A DNA stretch of 15,022 nt from Halovenus sp. (GCA_028275145.1 JAQCNG010000176.1:1-15022); one strand, 5' to 3'; positions 1 through 7,178 are shown, counted from the stretch's first letter. Numbers and translations: made by a program. Notes: generated by a model from the letters alone, not told the origin.

Positions 1-1
1 G

Positions 2-1183
2 CGCTCGCTGAACCTTCGGCGCGCGGAGGTGTACCCCCGGGTCTCCGAGCACGTTCCCGAGATTATCGAGTTGACAGAGACGCTGCTGGAGCAGGGGTAC
101 GCCTACGAGTCGAACGGCTCCGTGTATTTCGACGTGACCAGTTTCGAGGAGTACGGCAAACTCTCGAACCAGGATATCGAGGAGATGGAGGCACAGGGCA
201 CCGCCGAGGAGCGTGCCGAGAAGCAAAGTCCGGCGGATTTCGCCCTGTGGAAGGCCGGCGGCGTCGACCCCGAGGAGGTCACAGCCCACCGTCACGAGAC
301 GGCTGCGCCGGCCGAGGACGCCGTCGAAACCGCCCGGACGTTCGACTCGCCGTGGGGTGAGGGGCGTCCCGGTTGGCACATCGAGTGCTCCGTGATGAGC
401 ACGACCCACCTCGACGAGACAATCGACATCCACGTCGGCGGGCAGGACCTCGTCTTTCCACATCACGAGAACGAGATTGCACAGAGCGAGGCCGCAACCG
501 GCGACACGTTCGCGCGCTACTGGCTCCACGTTCGCCTGCTGGATGCCCCCGACGAGGAGAAGATGTCCTCCTCGCTTGGCAACTTCGAGACTGTCGCGGC
601 GGCCGTCGACCGCTACGGGGCCGACACCGTCCGAACCTTCCTGCTCTCGACGGCCTACCACAGTCCGGCGACCTACAGCGAACAGACCGTCGACGAGGCC
701 AGACAGCGCTGGGAGCGCCTCGAACGGGGCTACGAGCGGGCGGTCGATGCCGCCGACAGCGTGGACGCCCGCACGAAGGTCCACGACGACAGTCTCCGGG
801 AAACTGTCGCGGACGCCCGGACAGCGTTCGAGACGGCGATGAACGACGATTTCAACACCCGCGGGGCGCTGAGCGCGCTCCGGACAGTCGTCGGTGCGGT
901 CAACAGCCACGTGGACGACGCCGACCAGTACGACTACCAGGGCCTCCGGACAGCAGTAGAGACACTCGAGGAGTTCGGGGGCGGCGTGCTCGGACTCTCA
1001 CTGGGCGACGCCGGCGGCGAGGCGGGTGTCGCCGAGGAACTCGTGGAACTCGTGCTCGACGTGCGCGAACAGGAGCGCGAGGCCGGCAACTACGACCGGG
1101 CCGACGCCCTCCGGGAGGAACTGGACGGTCTGGGCATCGAGGTCCAGGACACCGACGACGGTGTGACCTACCGGTTCGAGTGA
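2..1183 (+). CDS. cysS: Cysteinyl-tRNA synthetase, 5'-truncated by the window edge
   Basis: This class I aminoacyl-tRNA synthetase charges tRNA-Cys with cysteine in the cytoplasm. About 394 residues are visible, and the reading frame is open to the left edge, so the HIGH-containing N-terminus lies outside the window. The visible part shows GWHIECSVM (zinc and cysteine binding region), [14 protein letters not shown] (conserved CysRS block) and KMSSSLGN (the KMSKS loop with Ser in place of Lys-Ser). A helical anticodon-binding C-terminus follows, ending in the typical R-x-A-D-x-L-R-x-x-L-x-x-x-G-I-x-V-x-D-T pattern. The GTG at 29 is only an internal codon: homology-like sequence ([17 protein letters not shown]) continues upstream of it. 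Full-length family members are roughly 460-500 residues, so about 90-100 are missing. Identification is secure. Confidence 0.97.
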   Translation, partial: RSLNLRRAEVYPRVSEHVPEIIELTETLLEQGYAYESNGSVYFDVTSFEEYGKLSNQDIEEMEAQGTAEERAEKQSPADFALWKAGGVDPEEVTAHRHETAAPAEDAVETARTFDSPWGEGRPGWHIECSVMSTTHLDETIDIHVGGQDLVFPHHENEIAQSEAATGDTFARYWLHVRLLDAPDEEKMSSSLGNFETVAAAVDRYGADTVRTFLLSTAYHSPATYSEQTVDEARQRWERLERGYERAVDAADSVDARTKVHDDSLRETVADARTAFETAMNDDFNTRGALSALRTVVGAVNSHVDDADQYDYQGLRTAVETLEEFGGGVLGLSLGDAGGEAGVAEELVELVLDVREQEREAGNYDRADALREELDGLGIEVQDTDDGVTYRFE

Positions 1184-1186
1184 CAG

Positions 1187-1205
1187 CTCCGGCCCGCAGC
1201 CGGGG
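1187..1205 (+). terminator. Weak hairpin after cysS
   Basis: A CCGGC/GCCGG inverted repeat with a 5-nt loop (arms 1189-1193 and 1199-1203) lies just after the cysS stop. There is no strong T-run behind it. It could be part of a 3' end, but such GC hairpins are common by chance in GC-rich DNA. Confidence 0.25.
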
Positions 1206-1270
1206 TTCTCACCAGCTGGGAGTGTTCCGAAGGGTCTAAATCGGCAAGCCTCTACCCACCAGACAGTAAC

Positions 1271-1573
1271 ATGCCACAGGTACCCAGCGCGGTGCAGAGC
1301 GTGCTCGACAGGATGGAGGCACAGATAGAAAAGGAGCGAGGCCCGCTGGTCAACGTGTTGATCGGGACGCCGATTTTCCTCGTCGTCGCGCTGCCTCTCG
1401 GGTTCATCGCCGGCGTCGTGGTCGTGCTGTTCACGGGGACCCTCGACACGGTCGGACAGGGCAACACCACGCCGGGCGTTATCACCGGTCTCCTGGTGAT
1501 GCTGGTGTTCTGGGCGTGGGCGGCCTACGGAACGTACAGTTCGTCGAAGACCACAGCGCCCAGCGGGGAGTAA
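1271..1573 (+). CDS. Small hypothetical membrane protein, two transmembrane helices
   Basis: This 100-residue protein is not recognised as a named family. A charged amphipathic N-terminus (about residues 1-28, with E-A-Q-I-E-K-E-R) is followed by two hydrophobic stretches at about residues 30-57 and 70-90. A short polar Ser/Thr-rich tail ends the protein. The predicted form is a small hairpin membrane protein in the cytoplasmic membrane. The ATG at 1271 follows a TATA-like TCTAAAT at 1235-1241, so the transcript probably has a very short leader. It lies 87 bp after cysS in the same direction and has its own promoter, so it need not be in the cysS operon. Its function is unknown. Confidence 0.75.
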   Translation: MPQVPSAVQSVLDRMEAQIEKERGPLVNVLIGTPIFLVVALPLGFIAGVVVVLFTGTLDTVGQGNTTPGVITGLLVMLVFWAWAAYGTYSSSKTTAPSGE

Positions 1574-1627
1574 CGGGTCGTCGGACGGGGCCGTCTGCGG
1601 GCGAAAACAGGCAATCTATTCCTCAAT

Positions 1628-1634
1628 CTTTATG
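1628..1634 (+). promoter_or_regulatory. TATA-like element for the winged-helix gene
   Basis: CTTTATG is centred about 29 nt upstream of the ATG at 1660. This is the spacing expected for a leaderless or near-leaderless haloarchaeal transcript. The surrounding stretch is locally AT-rich (1610-1635) compared with the flanking GC-rich DNA. Confidence 0.6.
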
Positions 1635-1659
1635 CCACCCGGGTCGCTAGATAGAATCG

Positions 1660-1926
1660 ATGACAGAACCCGACGAGGAGGAGTTGGGTGACCTGCCTCC
1701 GAGCGCGAAACTCGTCTACAAGGTACTCGAGTACAATGGGCCACTGACACAGAAGAAGATCGTCGCGGAGTCGATGCTGTCAGCCAGGACGGTCCGGTAC
1801 GCTCTCGAACGACTCGACGATATCGGTGTTATCACGGAGGACGTGTACTTTGCTGACGCGCGACAGAACCTCTACGAGATCGACGAGGAGAGCAGCACCG
1901 AAACCGAGCCTGCTATCTCGGACTGA
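1660..1926 (+). CDS. Winged helix-turn-helix protein, MarR/TrmB-like, possible transcription regulator
   Basis: This 88-residue protein consists almost entirely of one winged-helix domain. An acidic N-terminus (TEPDEEELGDLPPS) is followed by helix 1 (AKLVYKVLEYNG). The helix-turn-helix is LTQKKIVAESMLSARTVRYALERLDDIGVI, at about residues 28-58. Next comes a short beta wing (EDVYFADARQNLYEI) and an acidic tail. The pattern L-T-x-x-x-I-x-x-x-x-x-L-S-x-R-T-V-R-x-A-L-x-x-L is typical of haloarchaeal MarR-type helix-turn-helix proteins. No ligand domain or metal site is visible. It may bind DNA as a dimer, but its targets cannot be read from the sequence. Neighbouring genes are transcribed in the same direction from separate predicted promoters. 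Confidence 0.8.
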   Translation: MTEPDEEELGDLPPSAKLVYKVLEYNGPLTQKKIVAESMLSARTVRYALERLDDIGVITEDVYFADARQNLYEIDEESSTETEPAISD

Positions 1927-1977
1927 CCCGGGCCACGCGGAACCGGCAGTTTGTGGGAGCTGTCGGGTGCCGGCCGA

Positions 1978-1986
1978 TTCTTTTTT
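1978..1986 (+). terminator. T-rich tract, probable archaeal terminator
   Basis: TTCTTTTTT lies about 52 nt past the stop of the winged-helix gene. Archaeal RNA polymerase terminates on short T-runs, and this is a clear one in an otherwise GC-rich context. It separates the winged-helix gene from the gene starting at 2043. Confidence 0.55.
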
Positions 1987-2042
1987 CGAACTGTGAACGC
2001 CCGGTCCACAGGGCTTAGGCCGACAGCCGTCGTACCGTTTGT

Positions 2043-2312
2043 ATGCCGATTCCGAGAGAGGAACTCGACGACCTCAGACCGCTCGCGTTCAGAGAGCCAG
2101 ACGAGGTGCTCGACCCGGAGAAACTGTACACCGTCTACGAGATTGCGCGTCTCCTGCAGGGGCTGGAACCGGACGTCGAACTCGACGCGGCGACCGAGGA
2201 CATCCTGCTCGACTGGACGATTCCGTGGATGCTGAAAAACACCGACGCGTTCGTGTTCGCCGAACCCGAGTCGGACGCAGAACCTGGCTACTACGGACTG
2301 GCCCGCGAGTGA
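2043..2312 (+). CDS. Small conserved haloarchaeal protein, possibly DUF5827-like
   Basis: This 89-residue acidic protein has the pattern P-x-x-E-x-D-x-L-R-P at its start, then EPDEVLDPEKLYTVYEIARLLQG and an aromatic C-terminus (DWTIPWMLKN). The Y-T-V-Y-E-I-A-R-L-L-Q-G block resembles haloarchaeal proteins I remember being grouped as DUF5827, but I cannot check this. No transmembrane helix, Cys cluster or catalytic motif is visible. The ATG at 2043 lies about 26 nt after CTTAGG (2014-2019), which fits a leaderless transcript. Function unknown. Confidence 0.75.
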   Translation: MPIPREELDDLRPLAFREPDEVLDPEKLYTVYEIARLLQGLEPDVELDAATEDILLDWTIPWMLKNTDAFVFAEPESDAEPGYYGLARE

Positions 2313-2374
2313 GAGGCCCCTGCCGGGCACAGACCGGTCGCTACGTTCAAGCCCCGGCGCGCCCAAACGTCGCC

Positions 2375-2653
2375 ATGGACCGGCAGCAGCTCCTCGAACG
2401 GCTCGGCGCGGAGTTCGACGGTAGCGAGCGGGCGGTTCGCGCGGTGGCCCGGCAGGCCGGTGACCTCGCCGACTCGGGGCAGTTCGCCGCCGACGCCAAC
2501 CACGAACTCACCGCCGGCAGGGTCGTCGACAACCTGGCGGACGCACCCGGTGAGTTCGCGCTCGTCAAACAATGGAACTGGTGGGTTGGCTCGCTCGGAC
2601 TCGCCTACGGCGACGGCTACCACCGGTTCCGGGTCCGCGCGGATATCGAGTGA
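2375..2653 (+). CDS. Hypothetical small haloarchaeal protein
   Basis: This 92-residue protein has no family I can name. The first half is helical and charged (MDRQQLLERLGAEFDGSERA, then ADLADSGQFAADANHELT-like sequence). The second half has Trp-rich beta-type sequence (VKQWNWWVGSLGLAYGDGYHRF). The ATG at 2375 was preferred because the codons upstream of it lie inside the 2043 gene in another frame and give an Arg-rich, non-haloarchaeal composition. A weak TATA-like TTCAAG lies about 27 nt upstream. It follows the 2043 gene by 62 bp in the same direction and may be co-transcribed. Confidence 0.7.
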   Translation: MDRQQLLERLGAEFDGSERAVRAVARQAGDLADSGQFAADANHELTAGRVVDNLADAPGEFALVKQWNWWVGSLGLAYGDGYHRFRVRADIE

Positions 2654-2766
2654 GAGCGCCGTGCCCTGCCGCCCGGCCCGCGCTGCCGCCGAAAGACAGT
2701 GTCGTCCGGGCGGCCCGGGACAGCACGCACCGAGTGACACAAATCCACGGAAACCCTGACAGTGGT

Positions 2767-3999
2767 ATGGAACTCTCATTTCTGGGCGGCGCAGACGAGA
2801 TTGGGCGAAGCGCCGTGCTGGTCAACAACAGACTCCTGCTCGACTTTGGACTGGAGACGTCGACACCGCTTCGGTATCCGCTGGACGCGGAACCGGAGGC
2901 GGTCGTCGTCAGCCACGCACATCTCGACCACGCCGGCGCGGTGCCGGCACTGCTGTCTGGCGACGCCCGGCCACCGGTTCACTGGACGCCGCCGACGCGG
3001 GCACTCGCGATGGTGCTGGCCCGTGACACGCTGAAACTCCACGGCAACACCCCACAGTGTCGGTTCACCGAAACCCACCTCCGCCGACTCACGCAGGTCT
3101 CAGAGACCCACGGCTACGGCGAGTCCTTCGGGGCCGCGGGTCACGAGGTCACCCTGTTCGACGCCGGCCACATCCCCGGGAGCGCGCACGTGCTCGTCGA
3201 CGACGGCGAGACCCGTCTGCTGTACACCGCCGACTTCCACACCGACGACCAGCGCCTCGTTGCTGGCACACGGGCCCGCCCCGAGGCCGACATCGTCGTC
3301 ACCGAGAGCACCTACGCCGACACCGGCCACGAGAACCGCGACCAGGTCGAAAAGCGGTTCGTCGAGAGCGTCCGGACGGCCATCTGGGACGGTGGCACCG
3401 TCGTCGTGCCGGCCTTTGCAATCGGGCGCACACAGGAGATGCTCCTGCTCCTCGCGGACAACAACGTCGACTGCTATCTCGACGGAATGGGCACCGAGGT
3501 CACCCGCCTGCTCCGTCGTCACCCCGACTTTCTGCGCGACCACGACGCGCTCAAGCGCGCGAGTGCGAACGCCCGCACTGTCACCGGCCGGGACGGCCAG
3601 CGCGAGCGCATCGCCGACACCAACACCGTCATCGTCACGACGGCGGGCATGCTGAACGGCGGGCCTGCGCTCTCGTACATCCCGGAGATACGGTCCCACC
3701 CGACGAACAAGATACTGCTGACGGGCTATCAGGTCGAGGGGACGCCCGGCCGGGAACTGCTCGAGTACGGACGGCTTCCGGTCGACGACGGTGTGGTGCC
3801 GGTCAGCGCACAGGTCGAGCAGTACGACTTCTCCGCCCACGCCGACCACGAGGGTCTGCGCTCGTTTCTCGACGCCTACCGCGACACCCCGCTGCTGGTC
3901 GTCCACGGCGACGACTGCGCGGGGTTCGCCGAGCGCCTGCGGGCCGACGGCTACGACGCGAGCGCGCCTGCCGTCGGTGACCGTCTGACCGTCGAGTGA
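2767..3999 (+). CDS. Beta-CASP metallo-beta-lactamase ribonuclease, archaeal CPSF-like (aCPSF2 type)
   Basis: This 410-residue protein belongs to the beta-CASP branch of the metallo-beta-lactamase fold, zinc-dependent nucleases that cut or degrade RNA. Visible motifs are HAHLDHAG at 50-57 (metal motif 2), AGHIPGS at 133-139 (motif 3) and TADFH at 154-158 (motif 4). The beta-CASP block follows: ESTYAD at 180-185, VPAFAIGRTQE, then TTAGMLNGGP near 291-300, FSAHADH at 355-361 and VVHG at 378-381. There is no N-terminal KH domain, so it is the short aCPSF2-type form and not aCPSF1. The ATG at 2767 was chosen because the fold starts at once (MELSFLGGADEIGRS), and the upstream extension of the frame overlaps the previous gene. 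The likely role is RNA processing or decay. It could be an endonuclease, a 5' exonuclease or both. Confidence 0.93.
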   Translation: MELSFLGGADEIGRSAVLVNNRLLLDFGLETSTPLRYPLDAEPEAVVVSHAHLDHAGAVPALLSGDARPPVHWTPPTRALAMVLARDTLKLHGNTPQCRFTETHLRRLTQVSETHGYGESFGAAGHEVTLFDAGHIPGSAHVLVDDGETRLLYTADFHTDDQRLVAGTRARPEADIVVTESTYADTGHENRDQVEKRFVESVRTAIWDGGTVVVPAFAIGRTQEMLLLLADNNVDCYLDGMGTEVTRLLRRHPDFLRDHDALKRASANARTVTGRDGQRERIADTNTVIVTTAGMLNGGPALSYIPEIRSHPTNKILLTGYQVEGTPGRELLEYGRLPVDDGVVPVSAQVEQYDFSAHADHEGLRSFLDAYRDTPLLVVHGDDCAGFAERLRADGYDASAPAVGDRLTVE

Positions 4000-4040
4000 C
4001 ACTGTCGCCGCTCTCCCGAACCGCGCTATCCCCGCGCTGA

Positions 4041-4061
4041 CCGGCGGGGCCGCGCCGCCGG
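4041..4061 (+). terminator. Perfect 7-bp hairpin downstream of the beta-CASP gene
   Basis: CCGGCGG (4041-4047) and CCGCCGG (4055-4061) are perfect inverted arms around a 7-nt loop, 41 nt past the stop codon at 3999. No T-run follows. It may protect or mark the mRNA 3' end, although GC-only palindromes arise easily here. The remaining 252 bp of this gap shows no gene. It also holds a run of nine G at 4155-4163. Confidence 0.35.
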
Positions 4062-4251
4062 AAACCCGGTGTGTCCTGCGAGCGGTGACCTCCGACAGGG
4101 GCGCGGGCGCACCGCCCGGGCAGGTGTGTGGTCCGTTCGAGCCGACAGGCGCGAGGGGGGGGGCACCGGCGACCCGCCGGCCTCACAGTCTCGGCAGATA
4201 GCACCGCCGTGGAATCGTCAGGTTGATGCCGCCGTATGCCGGTTCTCGGGT

Positions 4252-4713
4252 ATGATTCGACTCGTCTGGGGGGATGGTGTCGGCCCCACAGAGAAGGCTG
4301 CCTTCGACGCCGCGCTCGACGATGCTGGTCTCCACCAGTACAACCTCAGACGGCTCTCGTCGGTCATCCCTGCGGACGTGACAGTCGAGAGCAGCGGGAC
4401 CGCCCCGGACCTCGGCCCGACGGGGAACGTCCTCGACGTGGTGCTCGCCGAGCAGGTCAGTCACCCCGGGGCCCGGGCCGCCGCGGGACTCGCCTGGGCC
4501 CGCGACGACGACGGCGGCGTCTTCTACGAGGTGGGCGACACCGACCCGGAGACTGTCGCCGAACTGCTGTCGGCCGGCATCGACCGGGGCACGGCGCTGC
4601 GCGATATCCACCAACCGGTCGAAACGCGGGTCCACACCGCCGACCCCGCGCCCGACCGGTACACCGCGGCCGTCGTCGCCGCCGTCTACGGCGAGAGTTC
4701 CCCGCTCCTGTGA
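4252..4713 (+). CDS. pdaD: Pyruvoyl-dependent arginine decarboxylase proenzyme
   Basis: This 153-residue proenzyme converts arginine to agmatine and CO2. In archaea, agmatine feeds polyamine synthesis and agmatidine formation on tRNA-Ile2. Family hallmarks are GVGPTEKAAFDAAL, HQYNLRRLSSVIP and GGVFYEVGD. The proenzyme should self-cleave between Ser36 and Ser37, turning Ser37 into the pyruvoyl group. Glu93 lies 56 residues after that serine, the same interval as Ser53 to Glu109 (the proton donor) in the Methanocaldococcus jannaschii enzyme as I recall it. Length matches the family (about 150-165). The ATG at 4252 gives the usual short start (MIRLVWG); the longer upstream reading is Arg/Pro-rich and implausible. 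It stands alone on the plus strand. Confidence 0.92.
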   Translation: MIRLVWGDGVGPTEKAAFDAALDDAGLHQYNLRRLSSVIPADVTVESSGTAPDLGPTGNVLDVVLAEQVSHPGARAAAGLAWARDDDGGVFYEVGDTDPETVAELLSAGIDRGTALRDIHQPVETRVHTADPAPDRYTAAVVAAVYGESSPLL

Positions 4714-4800
4714 GCGGTGACACGACGGGACAGCGAGAACGGTGTGGTCGGTGAGGAGACGGCAGAGACAGTGTGGCCAGGCTGGGAGACTGTGCGGTGG

Positions 4801-4807
4801 ATACAAC
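4801..4807 (+). promoter_or_regulatory. TATA-like element for the gene at 4831
   Basis: ATACAAC is centred about 27 nt upstream of the ATG at 4831, consistent with a leaderless transcript. The evidence is only position and composition. Confidence 0.45.
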
Positions 4808-4830
4808 ACGGCCGGAGTCGAACGTGACCC

Positions 4831-5121
4831 ATGGCAGAGGACAACACCGGCACGGACGGCTGCGCGGAGACCGAGCGGGTCTGGCTAGTCGAACGCGAGT
4901 ACACGGACAAGGGGATGGTCACGATCGTCTACGCGAGCACCGACGGGGAGCGTCACCTGCAGCGACAGCTCTCCGAGCGGATGCTGATGCGGTCGGACGT
5001 CACCGCCGGAAACGATGTCGAAATCGGGAGACTCGAACCGACCCCCGACAGCGAGCGCGACCGCTACGCCGCCGAGGCGTCGCGGATGGCAAAAAAGTAT
5101 CAACGGGACGATGCCGTGTGA
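4831..5121 (+). CDS. Hypothetical conserved-looking small acidic protein
   Basis: This 96-residue protein is not recognised. A polar N-terminus (MAEDNTGTDGCAETE) leads into a compact beta-rich core, WLVEREYTDKGMVTIVYAST. It continues with GERHLQRQLSERMLMRSDVTAG and a charged helical end (RDRYAAEASRMAKKYQRDD). No membrane segment, metal cluster or enzyme motif is seen. The composition is typical of a real haloarchaeal gene, and a TATA-like element sits at the right distance upstream. It converges on the DUF424 gene, and an IS605-like hairpin lies between the two stop codons. Confidence 0.75.
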   Translation: MAEDNTGTDGCAETERVWLVEREYTDKGMVTIVYASTDGERHLQRQLSERMLMRSDVTAGNDVEIGRLEPTPDSERDRYAAEASRMAKKYQRDDAV

Positions 5122-5184
5122 CACGTCACAGAGGTCCGGCACGGCTACCTGGAGAGAGTGCTGCTGTCACTCGGGAGTCCCACT

Positions 5185-5217
5185 GACAAGCCCACGAGTT
5201 TATTCGTGGGTAGCTGA
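5185..5217 (+). mobile_element. Solo IS200/IS605-type right-end hairpin (remnant or PATE-like)
   Basis: The segment reads TGACAAG, then an 8-bp hairpin CCCACGAG-TTTA-TTCGTGGG (arms 5191-5198 and 5203-5210; the innermost pair is G-T), then TAGCTGAC. The CAAGCCCACG...CGTGGGTAG-TGAC arrangement matches the right ends of haloarchaeal IS200/IS605 (IS1341-type, TnpB) elements as I remember them. No tnpA or tnpB is present, and no partner left end was found, so this is a remnant or a non-autonomous element. One frame upstream reads ...LSLGSPTDKP up to the hairpin, faintly like a TnpB C-terminus, which is weak evidence. Between two converging genes it could also serve as a terminator. Confidence 0.55.
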
Positions 5218-5238
5218 CGCGTGGAGCAGGCGGTCGGG

Positions 5239-5538
5239 CTACAGCCAGAGCAGTTGTGCGTGCCGGGTGCCGTCGAACTCCAGAACGCTGTCCTCGTCGA
5301 CGAGGCCCTGGTCGATGGCCAGCCCCACGGCGCGGGTGCCGACGAGGTTGGCGACGTCACAGTCCACGAGACTGTCGAGGACAGTCTGCGGTTGGGCGGT
5401 CGGGCCGTCGTAGAAATCAGGCTCGACGGTCAGCGAGACGTCGCCGTTCTCGAAAGACTCGCCGAGCACGTCGGCATCACAGACAGAGACCAGTTGGCCC
5501 TTTGGCGTCTCGCGCTCGTTCAACAGCAGGTCCGGCAT
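5239..5538 (-). CDS. DUF424 family protein
   Basis: This 99-residue protein matches the archaeal DUF424 family. It starts with LLNERETPKGQLVSVCDADVLGESFENGDVSLTVEPDFY, containing the family's invariant-looking N-E-R-E and V-S-V-C-D-x-D-V-L-G segments. It ends in a second half around NLVGTRAVGLAIDQGLVDED. The family is restricted to archaea; its biochemical role is not established to my knowledge, and proposals link it to translation or RNA. The start (ATG, complement of 5536-5538) lies only 4 nt after the TPR gene's stop, so the two genes are almost certainly one transcript and may be translationally coupled. The ORF can be read further upstream, but that part is out-of-frame TPR sequence. 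Confidence 0.88.
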   Translation of the reverse strand: MPDLLLNERETPKGQLVSVCDADVLGESFENGDVSLTVEPDFYDGPTAQPQTVLDSLVDCDVANLVGTRAVGLAIDQGLVDEDSVLEFDGTRHAQLLWL

Positions 5539-5542
5539 CTGC

Positions 5543-6376
5543 TCACTCCCGGAGCCTGTCGTCGAACTCCTGATCGTTCCGGGGCTCGGCGTCGATGGCC
5601 TCGCCGAGGCCCTGTCCGCCCAGACCCTCCTCGCGGGCTCCGCCACCGGACTGCTGGTCGACGAGCTCTTGCTCGTTCTCGGCGCGGAGCTGTTCGGCCC
5701 GTTCGACAACCTCCTCGGCGCGCTCGTCCTCACCGAGTTGTTCGAGCGCGAGCGCCTTCTCCTCCAGAAGGTCCGCACTCCGGTAGCCCAGGCGGATGGC
5801 GTTGTCGAAGGCGGCGACCGCATCCTCCGCGAGACCCCGCTCGTTGAGGAAAAAGCCCCGGTTGTACCAGGCCTGCCCGAAGCGGGGGTCGAGTTCGACC
5901 GCGCGCTCGGCGTGTTCCAGAGCCTCCTCGGTCCGGCCAAACTCCCAGAGCGCGTACGCGAGGTTCGTCTCCGCGGTGGCGGCGTGTTCGGAGTCGTCGT
6001 CGATTTTGAGCCCCTCCTTGTAGGCCCCGATTGCGGCGTCGTACTCCTCGAGTTCCGCGTGTGCAACGCCCTTGTTCACCCAGGCCTCCTGTGCGAGGCG
6101 GTCGTCCGCGGTGAGGCGGGCGGCCCGCTCGAGTGTCTCGGTGGCCTGCTCGTGACGGTTGATACGCATGTACTCCAGCCCGATCTCGAGCACCCGCTCG
6201 GCGTCGGCACCCTCGGGCAGTTGCTCCCCGTCGAGCAGGTCGGTGAGAACCCGCGAGTCGACCGGGTCAACCTCGCTCGGGTCGATATCGAACTCGGGAC
6301 CGAGGTCGAACCCCTCGTAGGGCTCGTCGAACCCCTGCCCCTCGGAGAACTCGTGGTCCTCGGAGTTATCAGTCAT
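5543..6376 (-). CDS. Tetratricopeptide repeat (TPR) protein
   Basis: This 277-residue soluble acidic protein has an Asp/Glu-rich N-terminus (residues 1-45). About five TPR-like helical hairpins follow, at roughly residues 62-225. Clear repeat signatures are EAWVNKGVAHAELEEYDAAIGAYKEG, then AETNLAYALWEFGRTEEALEHAERAVELDP and AWYNRGFFLNERGLAEDAVAAFDNAI. The C-terminal 45 residues are Glu-, Gln- and Gly-rich and look disordered. TPR domains bind protein partners; no enzymatic domain is fused here. It is the first gene of a minus-strand pair with DUF424 and diverges from thpR across a 53-bp shared promoter region. The partner cannot be inferred from sequence. Confidence 0.9.
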   Translation of the reverse strand: MTDNSEDHEFSEGQGFDEPYEGFDLGPEFDIDPSEVDPVDSRVLTDLLDGEQLPEGADAERVLEIGLEYMRINRHEQATETLERAARLTADDRLAQEAWVNKGVAHAELEEYDAAIGAYKEGLKIDDDSEHAATAETNLAYALWEFGRTEEALEHAERAVELDPRFGQAWYNRGFFLNERGLAEDAVAAFDNAIRLGYRSADLLEEKALALEQLGEDERAEEVVERAEQLRAENEQELVDQQSGGGAREEGLGGQGLGEAIDAEPRNDQEFDDRLRE

Positions 6377-6390
6377 AGGTTCGGGTAGAG

Positions 6391-6419
6391 CGGGGACAGC
6401 ATTAAGACCTGCGTCCCCG
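6391..6419. promoter_or_regulatory. Symmetric bidirectional promoter between the TPR gene and thpR
   Basis: The 53-bp gap holds one TATA-like core, ATTAAG at 6401-6406 (CTTAAT on the other strand). It is centred 27 nt from the thpR ATG (6430) and 27 nt from the TPR-gene ATG (6376). It is flanked by perfect 7-bp inverted arms CGGGGAC (6391-6397) and GTCCCCG (6413-6419). The arrangement suggests that one element serves two divergent leaderless transcripts. Confidence 0.6.
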
Positions 6420-6429
6420 ACCGTTTGGT

Positions 6430-6987
6430 ATGCGACTGTTCGTCTCCGTGGACGTGGACGGACTGGCAGACGGCATCGCCGCGATACAGCAGCCGTTCGC
6501 GGACGCGGGTGGCCTCCGACTCACCGATCCCGGACAGGCCCACCTCACGCTGAAGTTCCTCGGCGACACCGACCAGCGGCGTCTGCCCGACCTGACCGAC
6601 GCCATCGAGACGGCCGTCACCGACAGCGGTGTCGCCCCGTTCCGCGCCGAGCTCGGCGGACTCGGGGTGTTCCCGGACCTCGACTACATCAGCGTCGTCT
6701 GGCTCGGTGTCCGCGAGGGGAGCGACCCGCTCACCGGGCTCCACGAGCACATCGAGGAGCGGACAACCGCGCTCGGGTTCGACCCAGAGGACCACGCGTT
6801 TACGCCACATGTCACCCTCGCGCGCATGGACCACGCCGGCGGCAAGGAGCGCGTCCAGCACCTCGTTCGGAGCCGTGACCCGACCGCCGGCACACTGACC
6901 GTGGACGCCGTCTGCCTGACCGAGAGCACACTCACCCCCGACGGCCCCGTCTACGAGACTGTCGAGCGGTTCGACCTCCCCGGGTAG
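6430..6987 (+). CDS. thpR: RNA 2',3'-cyclic phosphodiesterase (2H family, LigT/ThpR)
   Basis: This 185-residue member of the 2H phosphoesterase family opens 2',3'-cyclic phosphate ends of RNA. Older names call it 2'-5' RNA ligase. The start MRLFVSVDVD is the family's usual beginning. The two catalytic H-x-T-x motifs are HLTL at 38-41 and HVTL at 127-130, each in its expected context (QAHLTLKFLGDT and FTPHVTLARM). Length matches the 180-190 typical of archaeal members. The ATG at 6430 is 27 nt from the shared TATA core, which supports this start. In many archaea the gene sits beside the CCA-adding enzyme; here it does not. The likely role is tRNA or RNA end processing. Confidence 0.94.
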   Translation: MRLFVSVDVDGLADGIAAIQQPFADAGGLRLTDPGQAHLTLKFLGDTDQRRLPDLTDAIETAVTDSGVAPFRAELGGLGVFPDLDYISVVWLGVREGSDPLTGLHEHIEERTTALGFDPEDHAFTPHVTLARMDHAGGKERVQHLVRSRDPTAGTLTVDAVCLTESTLTPDGPVYETVERFDLPG

Positions 6988-6997
6988 TCCCGCGACG

Positions 6998-7072
6998 CGC
7001 GGTTCTGCGTGCCGGGAGACCACGCGGTTCTGCGTGCCGGGAGACTCCGGCGCGGAGCTCTGCGTGCCGAAC
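6998..7072 (+). repeat. Short tandem repeat, two near-perfect copies plus one degenerate copy
   Basis: A 23-nt unit (CGCGGTTCTGC-GTGCCGGGAGAC) occurs perfectly at 6998-7020 and 7023-7045, a 25-nt period. A degenerate third copy lies at 7051-7072. The core TCTGCGTGCCG is present three times (7004, 7029, 7059). It starts about 10 nt past the thpR stop. Too few copies and no spacers argue against CRISPR. Confidence 0.85.
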
Positions 7073-7178
7073 GCCGGTGTCGTGTCCGGTGCCAGCCCCG
7101 GAACTGCTGTCGAAACCGACACACCAGACCGACAGTTGACTGTGCGAAAGCGTTTTGATGCCAGCACCCGAATAGGAT

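Noticed and set aside
373..1239. 288-residue Arg-rich plus-strand ORF inside cysS
   Set aside because: It is an out-of-frame shadow typical of GC-rich DNA; the overlapping frame has the CysRS motifs.
2572..2766. N-terminal extension of the beta-CASP protein
   Set aside because: The extra 65 residues are Arg/Pro-rich and overlap the preceding gene, while the fold begins exactly at the ATG at 2767 with a TATA-like element upstream.
4155..4163. Run of nine G as a phase-variable tract
   Set aside because: It lies in non-coding DNA about 90 bp upstream of pdaD, with no evidence that its length affects a reading frame or core promoter.
6998..7072. Possible mini-CRISPR
   Set aside because: Repeats are directly abutting with 2-6 nt between copies, so there are no spacers, and no cas genes are nearby.
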